Below, piece by piece: positions 35,968 to 44,445 of a stretch of 64,000 bases of DNA. Below the pieces are notes generated by a model. That model was not told the DNA's origin. It worked only from the letters and a program-made list of their open reading frames with translations, and searched no databases. The stretch comes from Anaeromyxobacter dehalogenans 2CP-1 (lineage in GTDB: Bacteria > Myxococcota > Myxococcia > Myxococcales > Anaeromyxobacteraceae). Both the position numbers and the translations under genes were made by a program. The DNA lies in NCBI RefSeq assembly GCF_000022145.1, contig NC_011891.1, forward strand, positions 372,001 through 436,000, written 5' to 3'. How positions within the stretch are numbered: the stretch's first letter is position 1; each line of letters opens with the position of its first letter.

Positions 35968-37451
35968 GACCGACGTTCCTCGCCACGCTCGCCGCCGCCG
36001 CGCTCCTCGCGTGCAGCGCACGGAGCTCCTGTCCCGAGGGGCAGGTCGACTGCGGGGGGCGCTGCGTCGCGCTCTCCGCCGACCCGCTCAACTGCGGCGC
36101 CTGCGGCACGGTGTGCGGCGCGGGCGGAGCCTGCCGCGCGGGCGCGTGCGACTGCGGCCCGGGGACGGTCCGCTGCGGCGAGACCTGCGCGCAGCTCGAG
36201 AGCGACCCGGCGAACTGCGGCGCCTGCGGGAAGACCTGCCCCGGCGCGCAGGTGTGCGGCACCGCCGGCGGCGCGATCGCCTGCGCGGACGCCTGCGGGG
36301 CGGGGTTGACGGCGTGCGACCGCGCCTGCGTGGACCTGGCCTCGGACCGCTACCACTGCGGCGCCTGCGGCGTGCCGTGCGAGCCGGGGGAGGCCTGCGA
36401 CGGCGGCACCTGCCGCTCGCTCCAGGTCGCCTGCTTCGCGACCGATGACGTCCGCCCGCTCGCGCCCGATCTCGCCGGCACCGGGTCGCCACGACCCGCG
36501 GGCGACGGCCCGGTCGCGCTGGCCGGACTCGACGGGGACGTCTGGGCCGCCGCCGCGCTGTCCGGGAGCCTGGTGCGGCTGCCGCTCGAGCTCGCCGCAC
36601 CGTCGGTCGAGCACGCGCTGCATGCCGCCGACCTGGAGGGGATCGCCGCCGTGGGCGATCGGCTGCTGGTCTCGAACTCCGGGGGCGGCTCCGTCGCGGT
36701 GGTGGAGCCCGGGACCGGGCGCGTGCTGGACGACGTGATCCTGCCGGGGCCGCCCGGCGCCAACCCGCGGGGCATCGCGGTCCTGGATGGGCGTGCGTAC
36801 GTGGCGCTGTACGGGAAGGACGAGGCGAGCGGGGGCCAGGCGGTCGCGGTGCTCGACGTCTCAGGCGTTCCGGGGTGCGCCGGCGCGCCGTGCGCCACGC
36901 TGGAGCGCACGATCGATCTGCGCGGCGCGGCCGATGCGGGCGCCCTGCCGTTTCCGGCGCACGCGGTGGCGCTGGGCGCGAACGTCTACGTCACGCTCGC
37001 GAACCTGGCGAAGGACTCGGACCCGACGAGCTGGACCTACGGGTACTACGTGACGCCGGCGGGTCCGGGTCGCCTCGTGACGATCGACGGTGCGAGCGGC
37101 GCGTCTCGCGTGCTCTCGCTGGGCGATGGCTGCAAGAACCCAGGCGCGCTCGCCGCACACGGATCCACCCTCTGGATCTCGTGCGCCGGCGCGGGCGCCG
37201 CCGGGCTGCTGCCGGTGGACCTCTCGAACCCCGCCGCGCCGGAGGTCGGAGGCCTGCTCCTCACCGCGTTCGACGCGCCCGGCGCCGTGGCCTTCTGCCG
37301 CGGCGCGGGCTTCGTGAGCGATCAGTATACAGGGAGGGTGCAGCGCTTCGACCCTGTGACCCGGAACGCGCAGGAGGCGGTGGAGGTCTGTCCGATGGGC
37401 GCACAGGGATGGGCGTGGGCCGCCGATCTCCTGTGCGCGCCGGGACGCTGA
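35964..37451 (+). CDS. surface lipoprotein: Cys-rich repeats plus beta-propeller
   Basis: A 495-residue protein with a lipobox (AAAALLAC). Residues ~20-150 contain three NCGACG-centred cysteine repeats (DPLNCGACGTVC, DPANCGACGKTC, DRYHCGACGVPC) of a type common in myxobacterial surface proteins. The remaining 340 residues have YncE-like beta-propeller blades (GDVWAAAALSGSLVRLPL, DRLLVSNSGGGSVAVVEPGTGRV, GRAYVALYGKDEASGG). It overlaps the TonB receptor gene by ATGA. This pairing recalls the BtuB-BtuG corrinoid-capture pair of Bacteroides, in which BtuG is a propeller lipoprotein; no homology is claimed. Confidence 0.72.
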   Translation: MRPTFLATLAAAALLACSARSSCPEGQVDCGGRCVALSADPLNCGACGTVCGAGGACRAGACDCGPGTVRCGETCAQLESDPANCGACGKTCPGAQVCGTAGGAIACADACGAGLTACDRACVDLASDRYHCGACGVPCEPGEACDGGTCRSLQVACFATDDVRPLAPDLAGTGSPRPAGDGPVALAGLDGDVWAAAALSGSLVRLPLELAAPSVEHALHAADLEGIAAVGDRLLVSNSGGGSVAVVEPGTGRVLDDVILPGPPGANPRGIAVLDGRAYVALYGKDEASGGQAVAVLDVSGVPGCAGAPCATLERTIDLRGAADAGALPFPAHAVALGANVYVTLANLAKDSDPTSWTYGYYVTPAGPGRLVTIDGASGASRVLSLGDGCKNPGALAAHGSTLWISCAGAGAAGLLPVDLSNPAAPEVGGLLLTAFDAPGAVAFCRGAGFVSDQYTGRVQRFDPVTRNAQEAVEVCPMGAQGWAWAADLLCAPGR

Positions 37452-37523
37452 CCTGTCGCCACCCGGGCCTCGAGGTGCACGGCGGCGCCTGGAGCGAAGC
37501 ATCGATCCACCGGAAGGCGAACC

Positions 37524-39188
37524 ATGAAGCTCCACGACATTCACCTGCTGGACCTCTTCGACGTGGGCACCGAGCAGGGCTGGCTCAGCATGCGCCAGCA
37601 GCGCATGGTGGTGCACAGCGCGGCGGCGGTCAGCATCATGCGGGCGCAGCTGATCCGCAGCCTGGGCCAGGACGCGGCGCGGGCCATCGTGTTTCGCTGG
37701 GGCTTCGCCCAGGGGTACTTCGACGCGATGATGTGCTCCGACCACCTGGCGAGCTTGCAGCCGGTGGACCGATTCGTGTTCGGCTGCACGCTCCACACCA
37801 TGGAAGGCATGGTCCGGGTGGCGCCCAAGGTCATCGAGGCGAAGGGGCCCGGCAAGCTGCACATGGAGGCGAACTGGTGGCACTGCGCCGAGGCCGACGA
37901 CCACGCCCGCGTGTTCGGAGCTGGCATGACGAGCTCGTGCTGGGCCACCCTGGGCTACGCCTCCGGGTTCGGCACGTACGTGATCGGGGCGCTCATCCTG
38001 TTCGAGGAGGTCGCGTGTCGCTGCTCCGGCGCGCAGTGCTGCTCGGTGGTGGGCAACGATCTGGACGGCTGGGGTGATCGCGCCGCGGAGATCGAGGCGC
38101 GCTACACGCTCGCGGGCGAGACCTCGTTCTCGCAGCAGTGGAAGGAGATCCACGCGGAGTGCGAGCACGCCCGCGCCATCGGGACGGCTGCGGCGAGCGC
38201 CAAGTCCGCGCCCACCGCCACCGTGACCACGGTGAACGGCCCCGACCGCACCACCGCACCGCTCAACTTCGTGGTGTGCAGCCAGGCCATGACGGACCTG
38301 CTGGTCCTCGCGGAGCGGGTCGCGCCGCTCGAGATGAACGTGCTCATCGAGGGCGAGAGCGGGACCGGCAAGGAGTTCCTGGCCCGGTTCATCCACGAGA
38401 AGAGCATGCGCGGCGACGCGCCGATGGTCGCCATCAACTGCGCCGCGCTCACCGAGGGGCTGCTCGAGTCGGAGCTGTTCGGCCACGCTCGAGGCGCGTT
38501 CACCGGCGCGGTGCGCGACAAGCCGGGGCTGTTCGAGCACGCCGGCCGAGGCACGATCCTCCTCGACGAGATCGGCGAGATGCCGCTGTGCCTCCAGGCG
38601 AAGCTGCTGCGCGCGCTGGAGAGCCGCGAGTTCCGGCGCGTCGGCAGCGAGAAGGTGCTGCGGCTGGACGCGCGGGTGGTCGCCTCCACGAACCGGGACC
38701 TCCGGCAGCAGGTGCAGACGGGCGCATTCCGCGAGGACCTGTTCTACCGGCTGGGCGGGTTCGTGCTCACCATCCCGCCGCTCCGGGAGCGGCGGGAGGA
38801 GATCCCCGCGCTGGCGCACTACTTCCTGCACTCCACCGCACGGCGCTGGAACAAGGGCGTGCAGACCATCAGCCCGGGCGCGATGCGGTGCCTGATGAGC
38901 TACTCCTGGCCCGGGAACGTCCGGGAGCTGCAGCACGCCATCGAGCGCGCCACGGTCGTCGCTTCCCAGTCGGTGCTCACGGTGAAGGACCTGAACCCCG
39001 AGGTCGCCGGGCGCCTCGGAGACCCCGCGCCCGACGGCGATCTGGACGTCGAGGCGAACGAGCGGCAGCTCATCGAGGAGGCGCTCCGCCGCTACCACGG
39101 CAACCGGAAGGAGGCCGCGGCCGCGCTGCGCATCAGCCCGGTCACGCTCTGGCGCCGCGTGCGCAAGTACGGGCTCTCGCTCAGCTGA
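37524..39188 (+). CDS. XylR/DmpR-type sigma-54-dependent activator of the rdh island
   Basis: A 554-residue activator with an XylR-type N-terminal domain (DIHLLDLFDVGTEQGWLSMRQQRMVVHSAAA), a V4R domain with clustered cysteines (EEVACRCSGAQCCSVVG), an AAA+ domain (Walker A GESGTGKEF, GAFTGA loop, GTILLDEIGEMP) and a C-terminal Fis helix-turn-helix (AAALRISPVTLWRRVRKYG). Effectors of this class are usually phenols or other aromatics, which bind the N-terminal domain. It follows the last rdh operon gene by 72 bp. It is the best candidate to bind the paired CGYTTC-N5-GAARCG palindromes at 25684, 40280 and 40968. Confidence 0.88.
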   Translation: MKLHDIHLLDLFDVGTEQGWLSMRQQRMVVHSAAAVSIMRAQLIRSLGQDAARAIVFRWGFAQGYFDAMMCSDHLASLQPVDRFVFGCTLHTMEGMVRVAPKVIEAKGPGKLHMEANWWHCAEADDHARVFGAGMTSSCWATLGYASGFGTYVIGALILFEEVACRCSGAQCCSVVGNDLDGWGDRAAEIEARYTLAGETSFSQQWKEIHAECEHARAIGTAAASAKSAPTATVTTVNGPDRTTAPLNFVVCSQAMTDLLVLAERVAPLEMNVLIEGESGTGKEFLARFIHEKSMRGDAPMVAINCAALTEGLLESELFGHARGAFTGAVRDKPGLFEHAGRGTILLDEIGEMPLCLQAKLLRALESREFRRVGSEKVLRLDARVVASTNRDLRQQVQTGAFREDLFYRLGGFVLTIPPLRERREEIPALAHYFLHSTARRWNKGVQTISPGAMRCLMSYSWPGNVRELQHAIERATVVASQSVLTVKDLNPEVAGRLGDPAPDGDLDVEANERQLIEEALRRYHGNRKEAAAALRISPVTLWRRVRKYGLSLS

Positions 39189-40158
39189 CCCCCTCCCCGA
39201 CGCGGAGCGCGGTGAGCGCCGCGGACTGCAGGTCACGCGCCTTGGCGGCGCTGCCGGCCGGTGCGGGCGCGATCGCCAGCTCCGCATGGACCGCGTCGCG
39301 GAGCGCGGCCGGGCAGAGGCGCGCTCCCACCAGCCGCGCCTCTGCGGCGCGTGCGCGCCAGGGGCTGGGGGCGACGCCGCCGAGCACGATGCGGGCTGCC
39401 TCGACCACCTGGTCCCGGACCTGCACCGAGCCCGCCACCGCCGCCGTCACGGTGTCCCCGGTGCGCCTGGCGTCGAAGAACGTCACCGCGCCAGGGGCCG
39501 GCCAGCGGAGGTGGATGCAGGTGAGGATGTCCGCCGGCGTGGTGCAGACCGGCCGCCCCGCGCTCGAGCGGCGCGGAGGGTAGAGGCGGTCGAGCGGGAC
39601 GCGCACGAGCCCGGAGACGCTGTGAGCCTCGGCGCGCGCGCCGAGCGCGATGAGCACCGGCGCGAGCGACGACGGATGCGCGCTCGCGCAGGCGCGCCGG
39701 TCGAAGAGGGCGCCGTCGGCGCGCCAGCTTCCGTCCGAGTGACAGCGCCCCGCGCCGGAGCGTCGGCACGGACGCCCCTCGGTGCGCAGCTGCCAGCAGC
39801 GCGGGTACTGCATGAGATTGCCGCCCACCGTGGCGACCTCCCGCACCGCAGGCGTCGCGGCGAGTCCGGCGGCGCGCGCGAGCGCCGGGAACCGCTCCAG
39901 CACCAGGGGGCTCTGCGCCAGCTCCTGCAGCGTCACCAGCGTCCCGATGCACACGCCGTCCGTCCGGACGTCGAGGCGGCGCAGCTCGGCGAGGCCGCGG
40001 ATGCACACGATGCTCCGCGGCGCGCGGCGCACGAGACGGAGCCGCTCGCCCAGATCGACGCCGCCGGCCACCACCGCCGCGCCCTGAAAGGCGCGCCACG
40101 TCGCCTCCGCGAGCGAGCTCGCGAGATGCCACTCCGGATATGCCCTGGTGCGAGACAC
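39181..40158 (-). CDS. FAD/[4Fe-4S]-binding subunit of a xanthine dehydrogenase-family enzyme (orphan)
   Basis: About 325 residues, the length of HcrB-type subunits. VVAGGVDLGERL and ATVGGNLMQYPRC are the FAD-binding motifs of the CoxM/XDH medium subunit. A four-cysteine insertion (C-x9-C-x7-C-x15-C between RCWQLRTEGRPC and DRRACASAHPS) matches the extra cluster of the 4-hydroxybenzoyl-CoA reductase beta subunit. No large molybdopterin subunit or [2Fe-2S] subunit is adjacent, so it may act alone or with a partner elsewhere. The start is uncertain; the frame stays open to a GTG at 40302, inside the operator region. Confidence 0.7.
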   Translation of the reverse strand: MSRTRAYPEWHLASSLAEATWRAFQGAAVVAGGVDLGERLRLVRRAPRSIVCIRGLAELRRLDVRTDGVCIGTLVTLQELAQSPLVLERFPALARAAGLAATPAVREVATVGGNLMQYPRCWQLRTEGRPCRRSGAGRCHSDGSWRADGALFDRRACASAHPSSLAPVLIALGARAEAHSVSGLVRVPLDRLYPPRRSSAGRPVCTTPADILTCIHLRWPAPGAVTFFDARRTGDTVTAAVAGSVQVRDQVVEAARIVLGGVAPSPWRARAAEARLVGARLCPAALRDAVHAELAIAPAPAGSAAKARDLQSAALTALRVGEGVS

Positions 40159-40279
40159 CGCGTGCGCCTCTCCGTGGACGGGAACGTTCGCACCGAGGCG
40201 CTTCACGAAGCGCGCCAGCACGCTGGGCCGCGATCGCGCCGGCTCCGGCGCGCGAGCAGGCGGCGCCGCGGCGCCCAGG

Positions 40280-40316
40280 CGTTTCAGGCAGGAGCCGGGC
40301 ACTTCAGCCTGAAGCG
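40280..40316. promoter_or_regulatory. paired enhancer palindromes upstream of the thioredoxin gene
   Basis: CGTTTC-AGGCA-GGAGCC (40280) and CACTTC-AGCCT-GAAGCG (40300) are 20 bp apart, the same form and spacing as at 25684 and 40968. The outer arms GCGTTTCAGGC and GCCTGAAGCGC also pair with one mismatch. They lie only 12 bp upstream of the -24 element. Confidence 0.65.
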
Positions 40317-40327
40317 CGACCGCGCCG

Positions 40328-40343
40328 CGGCACGGGGGTTGCT
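40328..40343 (+). promoter_or_regulatory. sigma-54 promoter of the thioredoxin gene
   Basis: CGGCACGGGGGTTGCT matches the consensus TGGCACG-N4-TTGCW at every defined position but the first. GG and GC are 10 bp apart. This is the strongest -24/-12 element in the window. Confidence 0.7.
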
Positions 40344-40376
40344 CCGTGAGCGAGCATGGAACGTGGACCGGAGATC

Positions 40377-40952
40377 ATGGACGGGGCCGGCGACCGCGGT
40401 CGCGCGGCGCGGCCAGCGCGCGGCGGCGCCCGGGGGGGGCTGGCGCTCCTCGCCGGCGCTGCGCTGGCGATCGGTGCACTGGTCGTGGCCGACCGCCGCG
40501 CGGCGGCGGGGCGAGCGCCGGGCCTGGACGAGCTCGCGCCGCCGCTGGTGGTGACCTCCGTGGGCGGAGGCGGCGCGATCGACCTGGGGAAGCTGCGGGG
40601 GCGCGCCGTCGCGGTGAACTTCTGGGCACCCTGGTGCGGCCCGTGCCGGGCCGAGCTTCCGGACCTGGCCGAGGTGAAGCGGGAGCTGGCGGACGCCTGC
40701 GTGGAGCTGATCGGGGTCGCTGGCGACGGCGGGCGCGAGGAGGTGGCGCAGGTCGCCGCAGGGCAGCCGTATCCGATGGGCTTCGACGCGGACGGCGCGG
40801 CGATGCGCGCGTGGCGCGTGGACGCGGTGCCGACCACGTACCTCGTCGATCCCGGAGGCAAGATCCACGCGGTCATCTCCGGCGCCGTCGGCCGGGCAGA
40901 GCTCCTCGAGGCCCTTCGTCCCATCATCCCGGCGACGTGCCCGCGGAGCTGA
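40377..40952 (+). CDS. membrane-anchored TlpA/ResA-type thioredoxin
   Basis: About 191 residues: an N-terminal anchor helix (GGLALLAGAALAIGALVVA) and a periplasmic thioredoxin domain with VNFWAPWCGPCRAELPDL (CxxC at about C87/C90) and the cis-proline region AVPTTYLVDPGG. Such proteins reduce disulfides on apocytochromes or other exported redox proteins. The sigma-54 promoter ends only 13 bp before an upstream in-frame ATG (40356), so the ATG at 40377, preceded by GGAG, is preferred. The DsbD-like protein at 26297 could recycle it. Confidence 0.8.
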   Translation: MDGAGDRGRAARPARGGARGGLALLAGAALAIGALVVADRRAAAGRAPGLDELAPPLVVTSVGGGGAIDLGKLRGRAVAVNFWAPWCGPCRAELPDLAEVKRELADACVELIGVAGDGGREEVAQVAAGQPYPMGFDADGAAMRAWRVDAVPTTYLVDPGGKIHAVISGAVGRAELLEALRPIIPATCPRS

Positions 40953-40967
40953 GCCCGGCAGCGCGAC

Positions 40968-41004
40968 CGCTTCGCATTGAAGCGCGCGCTTTCCGATTGA
41001 AACG
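40968..41004. promoter_or_regulatory. paired enhancer palindromes upstream of the outer-membrane channel gene
   Basis: CGCTTC-GCATT-GAAGCG (40968, a perfect dyad) and GCTTTC-CGATT-GAAACG (40988) are 20 bp apart. They are the clearest members of the CGYTTC-N5-GAARCG family found at three promoters. Confidence 0.7.
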
Positions 41005-41057
41005 TCCGCGCCGCACGGCGGCGCTCCAGGGCGGCGGGATCTCGACGGATGCGCGCT

Positions 41058-41073
41058 CGGCACGGCCGTTGAA
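41058..41073 (+). promoter_or_regulatory. candidate sigma-54 promoter of the outer-membrane channel gene
   Basis: CGGCACGGCCGTTGAA has a good -24 half and TTGA in place of TTGC at -12, with the correct spacing. It lies 54 bp after the paired palindromes and about 65 bp before the start codon. Confidence 0.5.
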
Positions 41074-41136
41074 GCGCCGCCGCTCCACATCACCGCCGCC
41101 GGCAGCCCGGGCGGCCAACGGAGAGGTGTGACCAAC

Positions 41137-42024
41137 ATGAAACCGCATCCATGGAAGCCCGTCCTCGCGCTCGTCGCGGCGATCACCCTGGCGACGCCCG
41201 CGGCCGCGAAGGAAGGCGGCGATCAGTACCCGGTGGGCGTCGACGGCCTCGCCGCCGGCGCGCTCCCGCCGCCGGGCACCTACCTCCTGAGCATGGTCGC
41301 GCTCGTGCACGGCGAGGTGCAGGACGCCGCCGGGCACGACGCGGGCGTCGAGGCGAACGCGCAGTTCGGCGTGCTGCGCCTGGTTCACGTCACCAAGCTG
41401 CGCGTGCTGGGGGCGCAGTACGCGTTCGGCGCGATCCTGCCGTACTGGCACCAGAGCGCGAAGATCCGCACGCCCGTGGGCAAGCTGGAGCTGGACGCGG
41501 ACGGCCCCGGCGACATCACGATCAACCCCGTCTACCTGAACTGGCACCTCCCGCAGAACCTCCACCTGCTCGCCACCGTCGACCTGAACCTGCCCACCGG
41601 GCGCTTCCGCACCGACGGGGGCCTGAGCCAGGGCGTCGGGTACTACAGCGTCAGCCCGACCGTCGCCGCGACCTGGTATGCGCCGGGCGGCGTCGAGGCG
41701 TCCGGGAAGCTCCTGTACAACCTCAAGCGCGAGAACCCGGTGACGGGCGTGCAGTCCGGCGACGAGCTCGAGCTCGACTTCGCGCTGGCGAAGCGCTTCG
41801 GGCCGTTCGAGGCCGGCGTCGGCGGCTACTACACGGTGCAGACCACCGACGACGAGCTCGATGGACGCGAGGTCAACGACAAGGCCGAGGGCCTCGCCCT
41901 CGGCATCCAGGCCGCGTACCAGGCGCCGTTCGGCACGTTCATCGGGATGTGGCACCACGACGTCACGAGCGACAGCCGCCTGCAGGCGGATCGCGTCTTC
42001 CTCAAGCTCATGCTCCCCCTGTAG
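41137..42024 (+). CDS. phenol-degradation MetA-type outer-membrane channel protein
   Basis: A 295-residue protein with a Sec signal ([17 protein letters not shown]) and the alternating strands of the 'meta-pathway of phenol degradation' outer-membrane family ([64 protein letters not shown]). Family members are thought to help hydrophobic aromatics cross the outer membrane. Its promoter shares the enhancer pair of the dehalogenase operon, so uptake of a halogenated phenol is a reasonable inference. The ATG at 41137 is correctly spaced from GGAGAGG; the GTG at 41128 is not. Confidence 0.78.
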   Translation: MKPHPWKPVLALVAAITLATPAAAKEGGDQYPVGVDGLAAGALPPPGTYLLSMVALVHGEVQDAAGHDAGVEANAQFGVLRLVHVTKLRVLGAQYAFGAILPYWHQSAKIRTPVGKLELDADGPGDITINPVYLNWHLPQNLHLLATVDLNLPTGRFRTDGGLSQGVGYYSVSPTVAATWYAPGGVEASGKLLYNLKRENPVTGVQSGDELELDFALAKRFGPFEAGVGGYYTVQTTDDELDGREVNDKAEGLALGIQAAYQAPFGTFIGMWHHDVTSDSRLQADRVFLKLMLPL

Positions 42025-44185
42025 CACCCGCCGCGAGGCAGGTCGGGTCGTCCGATCCCCGGCCTGCCTCGCACGCGGCGCGGGGCGCGGCCCTCACCGC
42101 GGCGCGATCGCCGGCGCCGCCCAGCCGGAACTCTCCCAGCAGCTCGGCCAGCATGCCCGAGCGCGCCGACAGCTCCGCCGCCGCCGCCGAGGACTGCTCG
42201 GCGCTGGCGGCGTTCTGCTGGGTGACCCGGTCGATCTCGGCCACCGTGCCGGTGATCCGCGCGACCCCGCTGGCCTGCTCCCGCGCCGACGCGCTGATCT
42301 CGGCCGCGAGCGCGGCGAGCCGGTCCGAGCTGCCGTGGATCGCCTCGAGCCGCTCCGCGACCGCGCGCGTGATCGCGTCGCCGTCCGCCGCCTGGCGCAC
42401 CGACTCGTGGATGAGCGCCTCGGTGCGGGAGGCGGCCGCCTTGGAGCGGAGCGCGAGCGAGCGCACCTCCTCGGCGACCACCGCGAACCCGCGCCCGGCG
42501 TCGCCGGCGCGGGCGGCCTCCACCGCCGCGTTCAGCGCGAGCAGGTTCGTCTGGAACGAGATCTCGTCGATGTCCTTGATGATCTGCGCGGTCTGCTCGG
42601 CCGCCAGGCGCACCTGCGCCATGGCGGCGGTCATGCGCGACACCGTGGCGGTGCCCTCGGCGGCGGCGTCGCGCGCCGCCGCGGTGAGGCCGTCCGCGGC
42701 GGAGGCGTGCTCGGAGGTGGCGCGCGCCTGCCCGGCGACCGCCTCGAGGCTCGCGCCGGTGCGGCCGATGGCGGAGGCCTGCTCGGCGGCGCCACCCGCC
42801 ACCGCCCGGCTCGAGGAGGCGATCTGGGCCGCGGCCGCCGAGATCCCGCCCACCGCCTCGACCACCTGGCCGAGCGCCGCGTCGAGCGCGCCGGCAGTGC
42901 CGTTCACCACCTGCTGGAGCCGCGCGTGGTCGCCCAGGTAGCGCCCGCCCATGCGCGCTCGCAGGTCGCGCGCGGCGAGCCGCGCCAGGACCTCGCTGGC
43001 CTCGCGAACCGGCGCGGAGACCGCGTCCAGGATCTCGTTCACCCCTGCGAGGACGCGGCGGTAGTCGCCCTCGCAGCGGGCCGGGTCGCCCCGGCGGCCA
43101 AGGTCGCCGGCGCGGCCGGCCTCGATGGCCACGTCCACCTCGCCGACGAGCGCGCGGATGGCGGACGTGCAGGCGTTCACGTTGCGGCGGAGCGTGTCGA
43201 ACTCGCCGCGATAGGTCTCCTCGATCGGCGCGGGCGCCTCTCCGCGCGCCAGCCGCTCGAGCGCGCCCGCCGCCGCACGGAGCGGCGCCACCACGGCGTC
43301 GAGCAAGGCGTTCATCCCCCGCACCAGGTCGCCGTTCTGGCCCGGGTAGCGCGAAGGGTCGGCGCGCACGTCCAGGCGCCCCTCCGCCGCCGCGCGCAGG
43401 AGCAGCGCCAGGTCCGCGTTGCGCAGGCGCACCACCTCGAGCAGCGCGTTCACCCCTCGCTTCAGGTCGAGGAAGCGGCCCTGCACCGCGAGATCGACGT
43501 CGGGCGGCACCTCGCCGGCGGCGAGGCGCACCACCCGGTCCGTGGCGACCTCGATCGGCCGGATCACGGTGTCGAGGAGCAGGTTGATCCGGCCGATCAT
43601 GGCGCCGTTGTACCCGTGGTAGCGGGTGACGTCCGCCCGGACGTCCAGGCGGCCCGCGGTGGCCGCCTCCACCAGGCGCCGGATGTCGTCGTTGCGCTGC
43701 TCCACCACCTCGATCACCGCATTCACCGCCTCGCGCAGGCGGTCGAAGTCGCCCTCGAACGGCGCGGTGATGCGCGCGGGGAGGTCGCCGCGCGAGATGC
43801 GCTCCACCGCCTCCGCGGTGGCGGCGAACGGGACCGAGAACGCGTCCAGCGTCTCGTTCAAGGTCCGGATGATGAGCTGGAACTCCGGGTCGATGCGCCC
43901 CTCGCCCCCGCGCACCGTGAGCATGCCGGCGCGCACCGCGTCGCGCACGTGCGCGGACTCGGTGCGCATGGCGCGGATGGCGCGGCCGACCACGAGCGAG
44001 ACGAACAGCCCGCCCGCGGCGATCACCGCCGCGACCGCCGCCGAGGCGCCGAGCGCGAGGGTGGCACCGCCGGGCAGGCCGCCCCGTGCGGCGAGCCAGC
44101 CGGCCATCCCGGCCGCGAGCGTGGCGCCCGCGGCGAGCAGGGAGGAGCCGAGGATCTTCGTCGAGACCGGGAGCGAGCGGAGCAT
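42008..44185 (-). CDS. methyl-accepting chemotaxis protein with serial HAMP-like repeats
   Basis: A 725-residue chemoreceptor-like protein. Two membrane helices lie in the first 75 residues with almost no periplasmic loop, so sensing is probably cytoplasmic or at the membrane. Residues ~75-400 contain several repeats of the form [42 protein letters not shown], resembling a poly-HAMP array. The C-terminal signalling hairpin is canonical ([43 protein letters not shown]). The last ~20 residues and the stop overlap the convergent channel gene by 17 bp. Confidence 0.85.
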   Translation of the reverse strand: MLRSLPVSTKILGSSLLAAGATLAAGMAGWLAARGGLPGGATLALGASAAVAAVIAAGGLFVSLVVGRAIRAMRTESAHVRDAVRAGMLTVRGGEGRIDPEFQLIIRTLNETLDAFSVPFAATAEAVERISRGDLPARITAPFEGDFDRLREAVNAVIEVVEQRNDDIRRLVEAATAGRLDVRADVTRYHGYNGAMIGRINLLLDTVIRPIEVATDRVVRLAAGEVPPDVDLAVQGRFLDLKRGVNALLEVVRLRNADLALLLRAAAEGRLDVRADPSRYPGQNGDLVRGMNALLDAVVAPLRAAAGALERLARGEAPAPIEETYRGEFDTLRRNVNACTSAIRALVGEVDVAIEAGRAGDLGRRGDPARCEGDYRRVLAGVNEILDAVSAPVREASEVLARLAARDLRARMGGRYLGDHARLQQVVNGTAGALDAALGQVVEAVGGISAAAAQIASSSRAVAGGAAEQASAIGRTGASLEAVAGQARATSEHASAADGLTAAARDAAAEGTATVSRMTAAMAQVRLAAEQTAQIIKDIDEISFQTNLLALNAAVEAARAGDAGRGFAVVAEEVRSLALRSKAAASRTEALIHESVRQAADGDAITRAVAERLEAIHGSSDRLAALAAEISASAREQASGVARITGTVAEIDRVTQQNAASAEQSSAAAAELSARSGMLAELLGEFRLGGAGDRAAVRAAPRAACEAGRGSDDPTCLAAGATGGA
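42033..42072. terminator. possible terminator hairpin after the channel gene
   Basis: GCGAGGCAGG (42033-42042) and CCTGCCTCGC (42063-42072) form a perfect 10-bp stem with a 20-nt loop, 8 bp after the channel gene stop and within the 3' coding end of the chemoreceptor. Confidence 0.4.
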
Positions 44186-44445
44186 GTCGGGACCTGGCGA
44201 GGCGGGCGCGGTGGACGTTCGGAGGCGGCGGAGCACCCGACGTGCCAGCGCGTCGGCGGCGGGCCGTGGCATCGGGGCGGCGGGCGCTTGCGGCCCCTCC
44301 CGGCCGCACGCCGTCCCGCGTCCTCGGTCGAGTGGCGGGCGCCCCAGGGTGGAGCGCGTGGGTCGCGCGCGAGGATCGATCGTGGACGCGGCGGCGCCGC
44401 GACGTCAGGAGCCTGACGTCGCCTGGCCCGGACGCGGCGCGGCCG

